IMG/VR virus record: IMGVR_UViG_3300030060_005853
Coordinates: 1 to 24,081 of that record
Reading direction: 5' to 3' (one strand)
DNA from: a virus
Length of the DNA stretch: 24,081 nucleotides
Numbering within the stretch: position 1 is the first letter of the stretch; each line of letters starts with the position of its first letter. The position numbers and the translations under genes are program-made. Of the stretch, positions 1-8,445 are shown one piece after another. Below the pieces are notes generated by a model. That model saw nothing but the letters and a program-made list of their open reading frames with translations, was not told where the DNA came from and made no database searches.

Positions 1-470
1 AGAAATTCACAACCCACCCACATTTGTTGGTCAACATCGGCAGTAGAGGTTTCAACAATACTGGTTTGAGAGTATGAAGTGCTTGTGTTTTCAAATGACA
101 AACATTTGTAATATGTGTTTTCCTCTGTATCAATCATCGGGGTATTCAAACTACACACAAACTTGGGATAATCTGTCGTGTCTAATCGAAGACCTGTTTC
201 TTCAAACTTTGGTCGAAGAATGTTTCCGCTTGAGTCCGCACCAACCCATTGGTTTGGTTGTGTTGCTGATGGTGCAGAACCACTGAATGTCAACTTAGTC
301 GTACAGTTATATGTCCCTGTCAGGAACACAAATCTCTTGTTCGCTCGGTCGAGTCCTTCGATGTTCGTTGACCAGTCGCCACTGCTAATCGCAGGGAGAG
401 CGTTTGCAACAGAACTACCAGAGTTATCTCCAGCACCAGCAGGTGAAATGAATACGTCAGTTAGTGCCAT
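1..470 (-). CDS. Putative tail fibre/adhesin protein, beta-helix-like N-terminus (partial)
   Basis: The reading frame opens at an ATG on the minus strand and stays open for 156 codons to the window edge, so the C-terminus is missing. The protein begins MALTDVFISPAGAGDNSG and continues with short alternating hydrophobic/polar stretches (for example KRFVFLTGTYNCTTKLTF). This style is typical of the N-terminal part of right-handed beta-helix tail spikes and fibres. It starts three bases after the stop of the 873-residue fibre-like gene and is the last visible gene of the minus-strand baseplate operon. From position and style I infer a virion attachment component. No catalytic motif is visible in the part present, and the family is not proven. 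Confidence 0.6.
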   Translation of the reverse strand, partial: MALTDVFISPAGAGDNSGSSVANALPAISSGDWSTNIEGLDRANKRFVFLTGTYNCTTKLTFSGSAPSATQPNQWVGADSSGNILRPKFEETGLRLDTTDYPKFVCSLNTPMIDTEENTYYKCLSFENTSTSYSQTSIVETSTADVDQQMWVGCEF

Positions 471-473
471 TCA

Positions 474-3095
474 TTATCTCCTGTTGTACTTCGCAAAGAC
501 TTGTGCGTTTGTAGCACCAGCCGCATTGTTGAATACTTGCATGTAAAGGAAATTACCTGCGGTCATTGATCCACTTGTAAGACCAGCCTCAATCGTACTA
601 CTTGTCCCAGTCGCACCGGCGATTCCGAGTGTGCAACCTGTGATTGCTCCAATTGTTGGGTAACCAAGAACACTTCCAGCAACAACTACACCCGCACTGA
701 ATCCTGCGGTATTGTTCGTAACAACTTCGATACCCGTAAGGGTTGCATCGTATGGAAGTCGATGGAGGGAGTCGGTCTTTGCACCAGTCGAAATTGCACC
801 CTTCGATGAAACTGTAAAGGTCGCAACCCCCGAAGCGACACCGACAACTGCTCCCGTCGATCCGTTGAAGGATGATACAGTTTGAGTCGTTAGAGCAACA
901 TTTGTAATTGCACCAGTTGAACCATTTACAGATTCTACACCAGTTACCGCTCCGGTTGATCCGTTGAATGATGCTACTGTGTTGGTGGTAAAGGCAACAT
1001 CTGCGATGTGACCTGTTGCACCATTTATACTGTAAACTCTATTGGTAGCGGGATGGAATGACAGATAAACATCTTCACCAGTAGCAAATTCACCACTACC
1101 GCCTCGAGCGATTCCACTCACGGCGCGGTAATCACCAGAGGATACATGAGTAGAGTCGATAGCGGTTTCAAGTATTAGTCTTGCACCAGATGAAACTCCA
1201 ACCATATGAAAATAATCACCACTCACACTATCAGAGATGTAAGTGCTTACATCGCTACCATCTCTATCTTCATTATCGAAGTATAGTACTACAACTTCAC
1301 CCGAATCAACGCTGTCAGAAAAGTCACCATCTGTATCAAGAAAGACTATACCGCCACTATATCCTGCCCCCAATGATGCGGCTGATGCATATTCATACTT
1401 GACACCCGGAAGACCCTGAACTGGAAGTGAGGAGGCTGTTGTTTGAATTGTGCCGTCTGGGAACACAAAAGAAGAACCAGTGATCGCACCAGAGGCACTT
1501 AGTCCTGCAACCTGAAGAGTGTCACCACTAAATGCAGATCCAAACGAAACCGCTCTGTACGCACCAGTAATACCAGTGGCACCGAGAGCAGTATCAAAAG
1601 CCATAATTTGACCCTGTGTGGGTTGCATGTTGATGTCAACATCTTGAAGTTCGCTGAGGAACATGTCATCAACAGAGATACGAATGACATCTCTTTGTTC
1701 ACCACTGGTATCGATTCTAATATTTGAACCGGACATGAACGTGATGACTTGAGCATCTTGAACAATTCCAGCAGGTCCAACAACAGTCGTGGTGCTTCCG
1801 TTGATTTGTGTTCTTTGTGCGTTGTTTAGTTCTGCACTTGCACTTGCTACCTTTGAGGTAGGTGTAATGTCTGCCTTTGATACTTTCGCCGACGCACTGA
1901 TTCTGTTTACTGCTGATACGTTTTTAGAGAACAAACTTGATCGGCTAGAGGAAAGCCTAGCAGGCGACCTTTCAACGGTTATGCTTGATCCTTTACTGCT
2001 AATAGATGTGAACGAGTAAGTACTTGTTGGAGAGGCAGCCGCAGTACCACCACCCAAGAACTCATCTTTCTTTTTGATTGAGGGATCTAGGTTTACAATC
2101 TGGAAACGAATCGGTGTAGATAGCAACTGGGGGATGTTGGTTGGATTAGTCGAATACTGTGTTTCACTCTGATCTTTATCTCTCCGGTACACTCGATAAG
2201 GTCCGGGTTCTGCTGTTGCATGATTTGCCTGATCATTAGGCATGTAAAACACTACATTTGGAAACTCAGCGAACGTATGTTCGTGAACACCACCTTGTGT
2301 GTTTGCATTTGCCTGATCTGCAAGTGCGCCTGATGTCCATAGAGGATAATAGTAACCATACTCCCCTTTATATGGAGCATCATTTGTTGCAGTTCCCTGA
2401 ACTGTATAAGGACCAGCATCCTGAAGGGGTGGTTCATAATCTCCGTGGAACATTGTAATACCCATGACGAGACCGTTCGGCATGAAGTATCGTTTACCTT
2501 GAAGAATGTGGGTATGATAACCCTTAGTAACTTCTCCCTCTCTTATCTCGGTTGGGCTAGGGCTTGCCTTTACCGCATCTTCTTTCTTCGTGTAAAGAGG
2601 GAAGTACCCATCTATATGAATAGGTGCCGCAATTTGTAGTCTTTTCTTGTTGACTCTAAGAACTCGGACTTGATGAATATCGTTTTCCGTGTTTAGAGTT
2701 GCCCGACGACTATTTTGCTTTGCTCTCCTTACAGGTCTCGTTGTCTCTCGCTGTATTATTACTGGTTCATTTGAGAGAGGCACCCCGTTTTCATCTACAC
2801 CATGTGCCTCTCTCAAATCTTCTATATCATAACTTAGATAGTTCTCATAGAATATTTCAGGCTCGGAGGTTGCCCCAGCCGAAGAAGCAGGTTGTCTTTC
2901 TACTCCTAATCGCTGAGATAAAGGTTGTCCTCTCGGAACTCGACCAGTCGGAGAATCGACTCTTCGTTCATACTCTTGTGCGGGTGGAACGACAGGAGGT
3001 GTAGAAGCAGGAGGCATAGGTGTTGAACCGCCCATCCCTCCGCTTGGTGTCGATGGGGGTGGTGGTTGACTTCCTTGGTTACCGTGATACGACAT
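474..3095 (-). CDS. Large fibre-like virion structural protein (873 aa)
   Basis: The first 60 residues are Pro/Gly/Ser-rich, starting MSYHGNQGSQPPPP, and look like a flexible leader. A middle part of about 500 residues has mixed beta-type sequence. Near the C-terminus four tandem units follow the pattern S-(I/F/V)-NG-(S/A)-TG-(A/H), such as SFNGSTGAVTGV. A final domain begins around KGAISTGAKTD and is rich in Gly, Ala and Thr. NGSTGAV-type repeats are familiar from structural proteins of marine T4-like phages. I chose the ATG at 3095 because it overlaps the upstream TAA by one base (TAATG); the longer frame to 3131 lies inside the upstream gene. It probably forms a fibre or baseplate-attached spike. 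The exact role is unknown. Confidence 0.75.
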   Translation of the reverse strand: MSYHGNQGSQPPPPSTPSGGMGGSTPMPPASTPPVVPPAQEYERRVDSPTGRVPRGQPLSQRLGVERQPASSAGATSEPEIFYENYLSYDIEDLREAHGVDENGVPLSNEPVIIQRETTRPVRRAKQNSRRATLNTENDIHQVRVLRVNKKRLQIAAPIHIDGYFPLYTKKEDAVKASPSPTEIREGEVTKGYHTHILQGKRYFMPNGLVMGITMFHGDYEPPLQDAGPYTVQGTATNDAPYKGEYGYYYPLWTSGALADQANANTQGGVHEHTFAEFPNVVFYMPNDQANHATAEPGPYRVYRRDKDQSETQYSTNPTNIPQLLSTPIRFQIVNLDPSIKKKDEFLGGGTAAASPTSTYSFTSISSKGSSITVERSPARLSSSRSSLFSKNVSAVNRISASAKVSKADITPTSKVASASAELNNAQRTQINGSTTTVVGPAGIVQDAQVITFMSGSNIRIDTSGEQRDVIRISVDDMFLSELQDVDINMQPTQGQIMAFDTALGATGITGAYRAVSFGSAFSGDTLQVAGLSASGAITGSSFVFPDGTIQTTASSLPVQGLPGVKYEYASAASLGAGYSGGIVFLDTDGDFSDSVDSGEVVVLYFDNEDRDGSDVSTYISDSVSGDYFHMVGVSSGARLILETAIDSTHVSSGDYRAVSGIARGGSGEFATGEDVYLSFHPATNRVYSINGATGHIADVAFTTNTVASFNGSTGAVTGVESVNGSTGAITNVALTTQTVSSFNGSTGAVVGVASGVATFTVSSKGAISTGAKTDSLHRLPYDATLTGIEVVTNNTAGFSAGVVVAGSVLGYPTIGAITGCTLGIAGATGTSSTIEAGLTSGSMTAGNFLYMQVFNNAAGATNAQVFAKYNRR

Positions 3096-6000
3096 TATGG
3101 TTGATCCCCGGGCGTACACATTCCACAGCAATCATCGGGTGTGCAATCATCACCGCAATCATTGAAACCACAATTACCTATACTTCCACTTGGACACACT
3201 CGACCACAATTATACCTGTCCTGATCGAACCGTGGTTTGGGCCGTGTTTCCGTTGGTGTCAAATCGAAGGGGGAAGGTGGTCCTTCGGGCGCTGGGTCGA
3301 AGCCCGGACCATCCGGGCGACCCGCCGGACCATAAGTCTGACATGTTGCGGCGCAAGCCTCGGTATACTGATACTCTTGCATACACTGAACCGAGTCTAT
3401 ATGCATCAACGATGGTTCGCAATCCTCATCTTCACCCTCCAAGTCGTCAATGCAATAACATCGAAATCCTTGACAGGGGTCCATATCTTCGTTTTTACAG
3501 TACACCATACAATCCTTATTATCACAAATTGGATTATCGTAATCACCGGCACAAGGATACAAACAGAATGACTGACCGCATTGCGATGTGTCCGTCGGAT
3601 CAAAACACTTTCTCTTCCCGTCACATGCCAAGGCTTCAGTTTGTCCTTGAGGACATGAAAGGCTAGGACAACTATATGTCGGCGCACCACACTCGGCTGG
3701 ATTATATGACTCCCCCGTTACTTCACATACTTTCTCACATGAGTCTGGGAATGTACTTGATCCGGTTTGAGATCCACAAGGACATTTGCATCCCGGCGAA
3801 CCACCAGACATGTTATATGTTGCCCCTTGGTCACATTCCTTCGCACATCCATTATAACTGTATGCTGTTCCTTCGGAGCAGTCTTGGCAACAACAACCAT
3901 TGTCACACCATTTCACATCTTGTCCATACTGACAGCAACAAAAATTCATCCAGTTGGGGTGGGAATCACCATGATTGATATAGTCCTCAAGATACTTTCT
4001 ACAGTCTGTTATCAATTTACATTGACCACCACAACAGAATTCATCTGCATAGCACTTATATGTTACATTTCCGTTATCATCAGTGATAGGAACTTCGTAA
4101 CCCAGACACGTTTGTCCACCGGCACATTGTCGCTCGTAATAACCAATCTCTACATACAATTCACAACAAGTTACACCATCATCACATTGCTCTTGTTTAC
4201 AATCTCCACAATCCCCGACATCCTTGCAACCTCCTTCCCAGATACCCGGAATTGGGTCGCAACAATACTCATTGATACTATTATCGCAACATGTTGGATA
4301 TCCACCAGTATCACAAGGTTCGAGATCTGTGTCGCAACAAATACAAACTTCCATACCGCCTTGATCGACACCGCAAACCTCTTTTGTTCCGGGTGGACAT
4401 CCACATTCACAATTACCTTCATAGACATAATCTGGATAGTTGTTGTAGTCATAATCTAGGCAAGTGAAGCAAGGTGTTGGTGATCCAATAGAATCATCAT
4501 TCAAACAGGCATAAGTACCATTTTCACAAGGACAACAGTCATCTTCGTCTGGACAACAGAAGGAATCTGGATCATTGGGACCAGACCCACAGCATTGTTC
4601 ATCGTCAGTACAACAATCAAATTCACCACAGCATTTCTCATCTTCACCACAGCAACGATCAAATGCGTTGCAACACTCCCCATTACAACAACCAATACCG
4701 GGACAGCAATTTTGATCATCGGTACAGCAATCATTTTCGCTTTGTGGATCATTATTAGGACAGCACTCATTTCTACAGCACCTATCCGCGACTCCTACAC
4801 CGAAATAATCTTCTTCACATCCACCGATGATACCCCCTCGAACTTGCGAGCATTCTCTACACTCACCTTCAAACTCTTCACAACATAGGTCGTCGATGGG
4901 CTTCGGTACATCATTACAGCATTGTTGAAATGATCGATCTATACATGACCCACCACAACAATCACCCGCAGGACAGCAAGGTCCGCCACCCCCACAACAG
5001 ACTTCACCGTCGGCGCAACAGTATCCGTTACCACAACACCTTGCAACATCGCAACAATTCCCACCGCAACAGATATCTCCCGGTGCATCACAACATGTGC
5101 CATCTCCGCACTCGGGACATCCACCGGCATAAGGACAGGGTTGGACACACTGACCGTTACAACAAGCGAATAGACCGTTTACAGTTGGACAGCAGTTTCC
5201 GCTACCGGGGGGACACTCTGTGCTATCTGGAGGACATGGCGCACATGGTGGACAACCACCGCCACCAGTTCCATCAGGGAATGGAGGACACGGTTCTACA
5301 CATTGACCATTACAACATATTTGTCCGGGTGGACAATCTTCGTCGATACCACAACCACCATCTGGGAAACAGCGAACACCTAGACCTGTACTTGCGTCAT
5401 AACATTCGCTTCCATCGCCATAATAATCACCACCAAAGAATGCACACTGTTGTGCAGTTACTTGGGTACAGTATTCACCCACACAGCAAGCACCTGTTGG
5501 ATCGTCACCGGGACAGTTGCAGTTTTGTCCGGGTTCACCGGGGGGACCAGCACAACCCGGCGCACCTTGTGGACCGGGAGGACCAGTCGCTCCAGCAACA
5601 ACCGTTATACCTTCGAGACCACATTCAAGAGTTCCGCCCGGATCTACAAATTCAGCGTAGTACTTTTTAGCCTCTTCTTCGATCTCCTCTGCGTTTAGGT
5701 TACCATCTCGTAATTTCTTGAGCGGACCTTTCAATGCATTCGTGGCGAACAGATTATCAATCAACTGAGATACTAGAGGATCGTTTAGTGCTTCGGTAGT
5801 TAGTTGAGTTCCGCCTGAGTATTTGCGAACAACACGAAGTGCCTCGCAGTAGTTTAGTTCGTCATCTGCGATAAGACCACTTACACACTCAATCAAACCG
5901 GGGATGAGTCGGTTGATTGCACAATTACAAGCGGCTGGATTTGCTTTCAACCGAATAGCAAGACCACCAATACCAGATTGTGTATTGAACTCAGAGCATA

Positions 6001-6511
6001 GGGCATCGCCGGGAACACACATGGTATCTTTGCAGATTTTCTCCATGCAGAAGTCACCATTGATAAGACTATTGAACACATGAGTGTATCTTTCTTTGTC
6101 TTCTCCGGTGAGTGTTTTCATTGCACGGGTGTATTGACCGGCGAGTGTTAGACGAGAAAGAAATTCATCAACTCGATTTACCTCAGAGCCAGAGATTCGG
6201 TTTGTGTGAATTTCTAGAAGTTCAACTTCAAACATCAACTCTTCGAGTTTGGATTTGACATCCAATGCACATTGATAGGGAAAATCTCCACACTGAAGAC
6301 AACCATTTGCACTTTCAATACCTGACTCGATTACCTCGATAATAAGATCAAATTCAGCAATTTGTATTTCAATACATCTCTTCGCCCGTTGAATTCTATT
6401 CAGAAGTGGATTCTTCAGACCTTTACCTGTAACCAATAGATAAGCAGCCTCTCTTTGGAAGTTGCTAATTCCATCTTCAGGAATGGGAGTATTTGTATCA
6501 AAAGGATTCAC
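3095..6511 (-). CDS. Giant cysteine-rich virion protein with short collagen-like segment (1138 aa)
   Basis: Residues 1-300 form an ordinary, largely helical domain with scattered Cys. Residues 307-330 are eight uninterrupted G-X-Y triplets (GPPGPQGAPG...), a short collagen-like segment. From about residue 331 to the end the chain is dominated by cysteine: by hand I count about 158 Cys in total, about 14%, many as CC pairs inside short Gly/Asp-rich units such as CCNGQCV, CCGGNCC and DCPPGQICCNGQC. A Pro-rich stretch lies near residues 1070-1105, followed by a last Cys cluster. The pattern recalls disulfide-rich extracellular repeats (granulin, Stig1, keratin-associated style), but I cannot assign a family. 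The start is a GTG at 6511 overlapping the previous TAG by one base. It lies between gp5-adjacent and fibre genes, so I infer a virion component at the tail tip or fibre. Disulfide cross-linking or metal binding are the obvious options. Confidence 0.8.
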   Translation of the reverse strand: MNPFDTNTPIPEDGISNFQREAAYLLVTGKGLKNPLLNRIQRAKRCIEIQIAEFDLIIEVIESGIESANGCLQCGDFPYQCALDVKSKLEELMFEVELLEIHTNRISGSEVNRVDEFLSRLTLAGQYTRAMKTLTGEDKERYTHVFNSLINGDFCMEKICKDTMCVPGDALCSEFNTQSGIGGLAIRLKANPAACNCAINRLIPGLIECVSGLIADDELNYCEALRVVRKYSGGTQLTTEALNDPLVSQLIDNLFATNALKGPLKKLRDGNLNAEEIEEEAKKYYAEFVDPGGTLECGLEGITVVAGATGPPGPQGAPGCAGPPGEPGQNCNCPGDDPTGACCVGEYCTQVTAQQCAFFGGDYYGDGSECYDASTGLGVRCFPDGGCGIDEDCPPGQICCNGQCVEPCPPFPDGTGGGGCPPCAPCPPDSTECPPGSGNCCPTVNGLFACCNGQCVQPCPYAGGCPECGDGTCCDAPGDICCGGNCCDVARCCGNGYCCADGEVCCGGGGPCCPAGDCCGGSCIDRSFQQCCNDVPKPIDDLCCEEFEGECRECSQVRGGIIGGCEEDYFGVGVADRCCRNECCPNNDPQSENDCCTDDQNCCPGIGCCNGECCNAFDRCCGEDEKCCGEFDCCTDDEQCCGSGPNDPDSFCCPDEDDCCPCENGTYACLNDDSIGSPTPCFTCLDYDYNNYPDYVYEGNCECGCPPGTKEVCGVDQGGMEVCICCDTDLEPCDTGGYPTCCDNSINEYCCDPIPGIWEGGCKDVGDCGDCKQEQCDDGVTCCELYVEIGYYERQCAGGQTCLGYEVPITDDNGNVTYKCYADEFCCGGQCKLITDCRKYLEDYINHGDSHPNWMNFCCCQYGQDVKWCDNGCCCQDCSEGTAYSYNGCAKECDQGATYNMSGGSPGCKCPCGSQTGSSTFPDSCEKVCEVTGESYNPAECGAPTYSCPSLSCPQGQTEALACDGKRKCFDPTDTSQCGQSFCLYPCAGDYDNPICDNKDCMVYCKNEDMDPCQGFRCYCIDDLEGEDEDCEPSLMHIDSVQCMQEYQYTEACAATCQTYGPAGRPDGPGFDPAPEGPPSPFDLTPTETRPKPRFDQDRYNCGRVCPSGSIGNCGFNDCGDDCTPDDCCGMCTPGDQP

Positions 6512-7089
6512 TAAAAGAGATCTCCAACTTCAGGGATGTTATCCGTCACATTACTAAACTTCGGTAATTCCGCAGGGGGAATCAAACTATTTATATTTGG
6601 TAGAGTGGGTGTATTCTTCAATAGACTTTGTTGTGCGTCTTGTGCCAGCGAGTCCGCCTGCTTACATAGTTCTGCAAGTGGGTTCTCGATGTTGAGTTGT
6701 TTGAGTACGTCATCTGCCGCGGCTGTAATAAGTTGCTCGGGGTCAATCTCTGTTGGAAGACCCAACGATTGTAGAATGAATTCGGGATCTGCGAGGGAAG
6801 TTATTTCTGGTAGACCGTTGAACATGTCTTCAAATGAGGGAGGAGATATGTCAAACCCCCCACCAGATGCAAGTCCCTTCAATGAGGAACCCAAAGCCTC
6901 AGCCGCATCGGGTAGACTTGCAATACCATCAACACCCTTTAGGATATTCTTATCGCAAAGAGGATTTCTTGTAACAGAAGAAACAGCACTGGGTACAGAC
7001 AACTTACCCGTGATATTCTTGACCTTGAAATCAGGGAGTTGTGGTTGTATTCTGTCTGGAAATGGGTCGTAACCTGATTTGAAAACCAT
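6511..7089 (-). CDS. Conserved baseplate-operon protein of unknown function (192 aa)
   Basis: The protein is moderately hydrophobic with several Pro breaks and short amphipathic helices (AEALGSSLKGLASGGGF; LAELCKQADSLAQDAQ). No catalytic motif or signal peptide is visible. The ATG at 7089 is preceded by AAGGAGC, which overlaps the TAA stop of gp5, so translation is probably coupled to gp5. Its own stop overlaps the GTG of the cysteine-rich protein. The position between the hub needle gp5 and the Cys-rich protein suggests a small structural or assembly protein linking the two. I do not recognise the family. Confidence 0.65.
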   Translation of the reverse strand: MVFKSGYDPFPDRIQPQLPDFKVKNITGKLSVPSAVSSVTRNPLCDKNILKGVDGIASLPDAAEALGSSLKGLASGGGFDISPPSFEDMFNGLPEITSLADPEFILQSLGLPTEIDPEQLITAAADDVLKQLNIENPLAELCKQADSLAQDAQQSLLKNTPTLPNINSLIPPAELPKFSNVTDNIPEVGDLF

Positions 7090-7098
7090 GACTGCTCC

Positions 7099-8445
7099 TT
7101 AGAATGGGTTGATAATTTTCTTCGCCGCTTTTGCTGCCGCACGAACTGGAGTGAGAAGCGAATCGATGGCATCGCTAACAATAGAAGGTGGTAGTCCTCC
7201 TCCACCACCACCGCCTCCACCGCCTGCATAACCGGGGTGGTTGAGATGGATATCGGGTCCAGCATTCATGATAGTGTTCTTGCCTGATTGTGTTCTGAGT
7301 TGTCCATCTACGCGAAGGTTATAATCACCACTCACATAATGTTCAAAGTTTCCGTTGACATGTACATTCATGTTACCGTCTTCGATTTGGAGATTTGCAT
7401 CTCCTTTTCCAACCTTTGCGTTTAGGTTACCTTCGGTGACTTCTACATTGAGATTGCCTGATTTTGCAACATGAATGTCAAGGTGATTACCTTCTTCGTC
7501 TGTGTTTACCTTTATCTTATAGCCTTTGTCGATGTTCTTACAGGCATAACCATCAATGTGAATTTGATCGTTTCTCATGATGATCGTGTAATTGCTTCTT
7601 ACGATCTTTTCGACCTTATCACCATTTGGATGAAACTCCTCAAACGTACCGGATCTGTGGTATCGATGAATCCGTTCTTTCTGGGGTGTATCATCTACCT
7701 CGAAGATGTGACCTGACTCACTTTCGTACACATGGTTGTGTGGATATTGTGCATCATATGGTGTGAGCGGTTCTGTCCATGCACCCTCTCTGTTTGCCTC
7801 GGTGCTTGTATTGCTGCCGATTCCTGCTTTCTTACCCGTACCTGTAAAGTCGGCGGTTCTTACTTTCTTATCTTGGTTATCCTTCTTGAGTTGAACTACA
7901 GTCTGATCGATACTTTCATTTCGAGCAAGCCTGTTTGTGTCTTGCTCTTCTACATAAGCGGTTTGTGGATAACGTCTGCCTTGTGGTTCATTGATAAGGA
8001 TTGCTCCATTACCATCTGTTGGATAATCCGCAGTTTGAAAACCGTTGCCCTTCAACGGTCCCGATCTCGGATCTGTCTTGAGTGCTGGTTGATCTCTTGG
8101 ATCCGTAAAACCATTTGCGGGGTCGGTCTCCTCTTGTGGGATACCACCGACCGAACCCATGATCATAGGCTCTTGTTGGTTAGGACCATCACGAAAGAAA
8201 CCAACTACCCAACCACCCGGTACGAGACCAGTTGGTGAGTGACCCTTACCACTGCGTGCCGCACTTGTAATTGGTTGAATGGGCATCGCCCACGGAAGAT
8301 CCTCTGTGGGAATATCAACCTTCTTTGCACTATGCGAACCGAGAACACGAACTTTACATCTGCCTAGAAACAGGGGATCGTTGACATCTTCAACAACTCC
8401 CATGAACCAGCAGAATTCTTCACTTCCTACAAATTGCCTCTTCAC
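7099..8445 (-). CDS. 5: Baseplate hub needle, gp5-like without lysozyme domain
   Basis: The N-terminal region (about residues 10-110) has the gp5/VgrG OB-fold signature MGVVEDVNDPLFLGRCKVRV, followed by WVVGFFRDG and PMIMGSVGG. The centre carries the SGHIFEVDDTP...RYHRSGTFEEFHPNGD segment shared by T4 gp5 and VgrG-type spikes. The C-terminal part holds short VxGNxxxx-type beta-prism repeats (GNLNVEVTEGNLNAKVGKGD). T4 gp5 has a lysozyme domain between these parts; none is present here, as in many marine T4-like phages. After the prism come ten glycines (residues 408-417) and a 31-residue hydrophobic/basic tail ending KKIINPF. The start is GTG, directly after the TAA of the kinase-HAD gene. The product should form the trimeric membrane-puncturing needle below the gp27-like hub. 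Confidence 0.9.
   Translation of the reverse strand: MKRQFVGSEEFCWFMGVVEDVNDPLFLGRCKVRVLGSHSAKKVDIPTEDLPWAMPIQPITSAARSGKGHSPTGLVPGGWVVGFFRDGPNQQEPMIMGSVGGIPQEETDPANGFTDPRDQPALKTDPRSGPLKGNGFQTADYPTDGNGAILINEPQGRRYPQTAYVEEQDTNRLARNESIDQTVVQLKKDNQDKKVRTADFTGTGKKAGIGSNTSTEANREGAWTEPLTPYDAQYPHNHVYESESGHIFEVDDTPQKERIHRYHRSGTFEEFHPNGDKVEKIVRSNYTIIMRNDQIHIDGYACKNIDKGYKIKVNTDEEGNHLDIHVAKSGNLNVEVTEGNLNAKVGKGDANLQIEDGNMNVHVNGNFEHYVSGDYNLRVDGQLRTQSGKNTIMNAGPDIHLNHPGYAGGGGGGGGGGLPPSIVSDAIDSLLTPVRAAAKAAKKIINPF

Noticed and set aside
3767-4459. Plus-strand hydrophobic ORF (230 codons) resembling a membrane protein
   Set aside because: Thr/Ile/Ser-rich antisense reading of Cys and Asp codons; the minus-strand gene is continuous and better supported.
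4930-5670. Long plus-strand ORF opposite the cysteine-rich gene
   Set aside because: His/Arg/Asn-rich shadow produced by the repeated Cys/Gly codons on the minus strand; no SD and no family resemblance.
307-5700. Possible CRISPR array or tandem DNA repeat in the Cys-rich gene
   Set aside because: The repeated ACAACA-type words come from CC codon pairs in a coding frame and have no fixed repeat/spacer spacing.
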